From assembly GCA_946617595.1 (NCBI GenBank), contig CAMOKN010000020.1, positions 1-34,657 on the forward strand: a DNA stretch of 34,657 bases, written 5' to 3'. This DNA is from an uncultured Clostridia bacterium. Lineage in GTDB: Bacteria > Bacillota > Clostridia > Oscillospirales > Ruminococcaceae. Below, piece after piece: positions 32,247 through 34,657 of the stretch (positions within the stretch are counted from its first letter, which is position 1; the number at the start of each line of letters is the position of its first letter). The notes beneath the pieces are model-generated. The model was not told the DNA's origin. It did no database searches and saw nothing but the letters and a program-made list of their open reading frames with translations. The translations under genes were made by a program, and so were the position numbers.

Positions 32247-33587
32247 ATGAATGCAGTAAAAGAGATAATGTATTCGGCATTTGCCGAGAACAGCAATATT
32301 CCCTCTGAATACTTCAATAAATACGGCGTAAAAAGAGGATTGAGAAATTCGGACGGAACCGGCGTTATGGCGGGCGTCACCAATATATGCAATGTTCACG
32401 GCTATGTTGTTGACGACGGCGAGAAGAAGCCCTCCAAAGGTCGTCTGATATTCAGAGGCTATGACCTCAGCGAAATGATCGATAAGGTCATCTCCGAGGA
32501 CAGGTTCGGATTTGAAGAGATAGTGTTTCTGCTGCTTACCGGAAAGCTGCCGGATAAGGACGAGCTTGATGAGTTCAATATGACCTTGTCGGACAGTCGG
32601 GAGCTGCCGGATAATTTTTTTGAGGATATGATACTTAAAGCGCCCTCGCCGGATATTATGAATAAAATGGCAAGGTCGATACTTGCGCTATATTCATACG
32701 ATCCGGAACCGGACGCTCCTACCCCGGAACACGAAGTCGATACTGCAGTATCGCTTATTGCAAAAATGCCCGTCATTATGGTATGTGCTTATGAGACCAA
32801 AAGGCGGTTTTATACAGGTGAGTCTATGATAATGCACCCGCTTATAAAGGGGCAGTCGACCGCCGAAAATATCCTTTCGACAATAAGGATAGACCGGAAT
32901 TTTACACACGATGAAGCCAAGCTGCTTGACCTGATGCTGATGCTCCACGCAGAACACGGCGGCGGAAACAATTCAACATTTGCGTGCCGTGTACTTACTT
33001 CTTCGGGAACTGACCCGTATTCCGCCTATGCAGCGGCAGTCGGCTCACTGAAAGGTCCTCGTCACGGCGGAGCTAACCGCAAGGTGATCGAGATGCAGGA
33101 GCTTATAAAATCAAGCGTCAAGGATTGGGACAATGATGATGAGCTTGCGGACTTTCTGAAAAGAATAATGAAAAAGGAAGCCGGAGACGGAAGCGGGCTC
33201 ATATACGGAATGGGACACGCTGTCTATACACTCTCCGACCCGCGCGCCGTTATTCTGAAAAAATACGCAGGGAAAATGGCTGAAGGTACAGAATTTGAAA
33301 AGGAATTTCATCTGCTGGAATCCATAGAACGCTTAACTCCCACTGTGTTTGCCGAAGTGAAACATTCCGACAAGGTGATGTGTGCAAACATTGATATGTA
33401 CAGCGGTTTTGTGTATAAAATGCTCGGGATCCCGCAGGATCTGTTTACTCCTCTGTTTGCAGTATCGAGAATGGCGGGCTGGTGCGCTCACCGGTTTGAG
33501 GAAATAAACAGCGGTAAGAGGATAATCCGTCCTGCATATAAATCCATTTCCAAAGAAAAGCAGTATATCGAATTGGAAAAGCGATAA
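32247..33587 (+). CDS. gltA: Citrate synthase
   Basis: GRLIFRGYDLSEMI, HAEHGGGNNSTFACRVLTSSGTDPYSAYAAAVGSLKGPRHGGAN, YGMGHAVYTLSDPRA, NIDMYSGFVYKMLGIP. Confidence 0.96.
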   Translation: MNAVKEIMYSAFAENSNIPSEYFNKYGVKRGLRNSDGTGVMAGVTNICNVHGYVVDDGEKKPSKGRLIFRGYDLSEMIDKVISEDRFGFEEIVFLLLTGKLPDKDELDEFNMTLSDSRELPDNFFEDMILKAPSPDIMNKMARSILALYSYDPEPDAPTPEHEVDTAVSLIAKMPVIMVCAYETKRRFYTGESMIMHPLIKGQSTAENILSTIRIDRNFTHDEAKLLDLMLMLHAEHGGGNNSTFACRVLTSSGTDPYSAYAAAVGSLKGPRHGGANRKVIEMQELIKSSVKDWDNDDELADFLKRIMKKEAGDGSGLIYGMGHAVYTLSDPRAVILKKYAGKMAEGTEFEKEFHLLESIERLTPTVFAEVKHSDKVMCANIDMYSGFVYKMLGIPQDLFTPLFAVSRMAGWCAHRFEEINSGKRIIRPAYKSISKEKQYIELEKR

Positions 33588-33611
33588 TACAATGAATATT
33601 ATCTCATGCAA

Positions 33612-33646
33612 AAAGCGCACGACCGTGTATTCCGATCGTGCGTCTG
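33612..33646 (-). terminator. Terminator of the minus-strand hydrolase gene (possibly bidirectional)
   Basis: Minus: GCACGATCGGAATACACGGTCGTGCGCTTTTTGC. Confidence 0.75.
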
Positions 33647-33648
33647 TT

Positions 33649-34356
33649 TCATGTCCGACAGGCTCTGACAAACTCTGCGAATATCGCTTTGCTGTCCTCG
33701 TTTATCTTGTATGAAAATTCGGGGTGCCACTGCACCGCCCACAAAAAGGTCTGCCCCGGAGCCCATACCGCTTCGATCAGTCCGTCCGGCGACGATGCCA
33801 TACATTTTAATCCCGGCGCAAGCTCACAGATGCCGGAATGGTGGTAACTGTTCACGGGGATCTTATCTTTTTGCAGTATGCGGAACAGCGGTGATTCCTT
33901 GTTTATTGCAACCTCGTGAACAGGTCTGTCATACGGAGGCTTCTGATGATGCTCGACGGCAGACGGGAGCTGTGTCGGAATATCCTGATAGAGCGTACCT
34001 CCGAGAGCAGCATTTATGAACTGGATGCCGCGGCATATACCAAGAAGCGGCTTGTCCTTTTCAAGACTAATGTTTAATAATAAGGACTCCATTTTATCCC
34101 GTTCCGGGCAGCACTCGCCGCAGAATTTCAGTTTTACAGCGTTGTAAAACTCAGGGGAAACGTCCTGTCCGCCGGTAAACAGTAAGCCGTCACATTGCTC
34201 CGCAAGCTGATATATGGTTTCCTTGTCACTCGTAAGAGGAAGCATGACAGATATAGCTCCGGCTTCTGTAAGAGCGTCCATATATCCGGGAAGCATCCAT
34301 AAACTGCTTCGCTGAATGTCAACAAGAGGTGTAACGCCAATAATTGCTTTTTTCAT
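33649..34356 (-). CDS. Gamma-glutamyl-gamma-aminobutyrate hydrolase-like class-I GATase (peptidase C26)
   Basis: LLFTGGQDVSPEFY, LLGICRGIQFINAALGGTLYQDI, SYHHSG, VQWHPEF. Confidence 0.93.
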   Translation of the reverse strand: MKKAIIGVTPLVDIQRSSLWMLPGYMDALTEAGAISVMLPLTSDKETIYQLAEQCDGLLFTGGQDVSPEFYNAVKLKFCGECCPERDKMESLLLNISLEKDKPLLGICRGIQFINAALGGTLYQDIPTQLPSAVEHHQKPPYDRPVHEVAINKESPLFRILQKDKIPVNSYHHSGICELAPGLKCMASSPDGLIEAVWAPGQTFLWAVQWHPEFSYKINEDSKAIFAEFVRACRT

Positions 34357-34375
34357 AGCGATCTCCTTATCAAGT

Positions 34376-34420
34376 AAGGAAAGGCACGGCAGCTATTGCC
34401 GCCGTGTCTTTCCTTTTATT
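34376..34420 (-). terminator. Terminator-like hairpin downstream of the PII gene
   Basis: AAGGAAAG.CACGGC..GCCGTG.CTTTCCTT inverted repeat. Confidence 0.6.
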
Positions 34421-34440
34421 CAGCCAACAATATTGGGGAG

Positions 34441-34657
34441 TTAAGCATTGTCCTGCAATGCGTCGTAACCGCTTTCGCCGGTACGTATCTTCATAACGTC
34501 CTCAACGTCATAAACGAATATCTTGCCGTCTCCGACATTTCCGGTGTAGAGCGCGTTCTTAGCGGCACTTACAACATCGTCAACCGGTACTTTGCACACG
34601 ACCACTTCCACCTTGACTTTCGGGAGCAGCTGCGGCGTTACGGGAACTCCACGGTAG
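34441..34657 (-). CDS. glnB: Nitrogen regulatory protein P-II (C-terminal part; runs off the right edge)
   Basis: Reverse-complement translation ...YRGVPVTPQLLPKVKVEVVVCKVPVDDVVSAAKNALYTGNVGDGKIFVYDVEDVMKIRTGESGYDALQDNA*. Confidence 0.9.
   Translation of the reverse strand, partial: YRGVPVTPQLLPKVKVEVVVCKVPVDDVVSAAKNALYTGNVGDGKIFVYDVEDVMKIRTGESGYDALQDNA

Noticed and set aside
1-34657. CRISPR array
   Set aside because: No regularly spaced direct repeats seen; repeated elements are only the SNF2-tail duplication and short leader motifs.

Overview
The window looks like a low-GC Firmicutes (Ruminococcus/Oscillospiraceae-like) chromosome; that taxonomic guess is inference. It has four parts. (1) ~1-1380: the 3' part of a large serine recombinase, followed by a tRNA-Asn (GTT). 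(2) ~1900-9300: an accessory island. It carries a small stand-alone TnpB-like RuvC protein with a divergent promoter and a structured non-coding region, a tandem run of small paralogous unknown proteins, two DUF6809-like proteins, an SNF2 helicase with a long structured leader, an XRE regulator, and remnant DNA that includes a duplicated SNF2 3' end. (3) ~9360-24260: a PEP/pyruvate-binding-domain protein (minus strand) and a reductive pyrimidine degradation cluster: ABC importer, dihydropyrimidinase, PreA-like dehydrogenase, PucR regulator, class III aminotransferase, beta-ureidopropionase and Fe-ADH. (4) ~24360-32230: an operon from a canonical promoter with a RelA/SpoT-like protein, a degenerate M20 hydrolase, the ATP-grasp/alpha-E/transglutaminase peptide-ligase triad, an active-looking and an inactive-looking AstE/AspA-like deacylase, and a membrane-HAD fusion. 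Citrate synthase, a class-I GATase-like hydrolase and a PII protein follow. Strongest leads: a circularly permuted NMT1/THI5-like substrate-binding protein; a PreA with a PreT-like N-terminal Fe-S domain and no FAD/NAD(P)H module in the cluster; the TnpB-derived mini-RuvC gene with a possible divergent RNA; and the alarmone-synthetase plus peptide-ligase operon rich in predicted pseudoenzymes. All homology calls are by eye; no database was searched.
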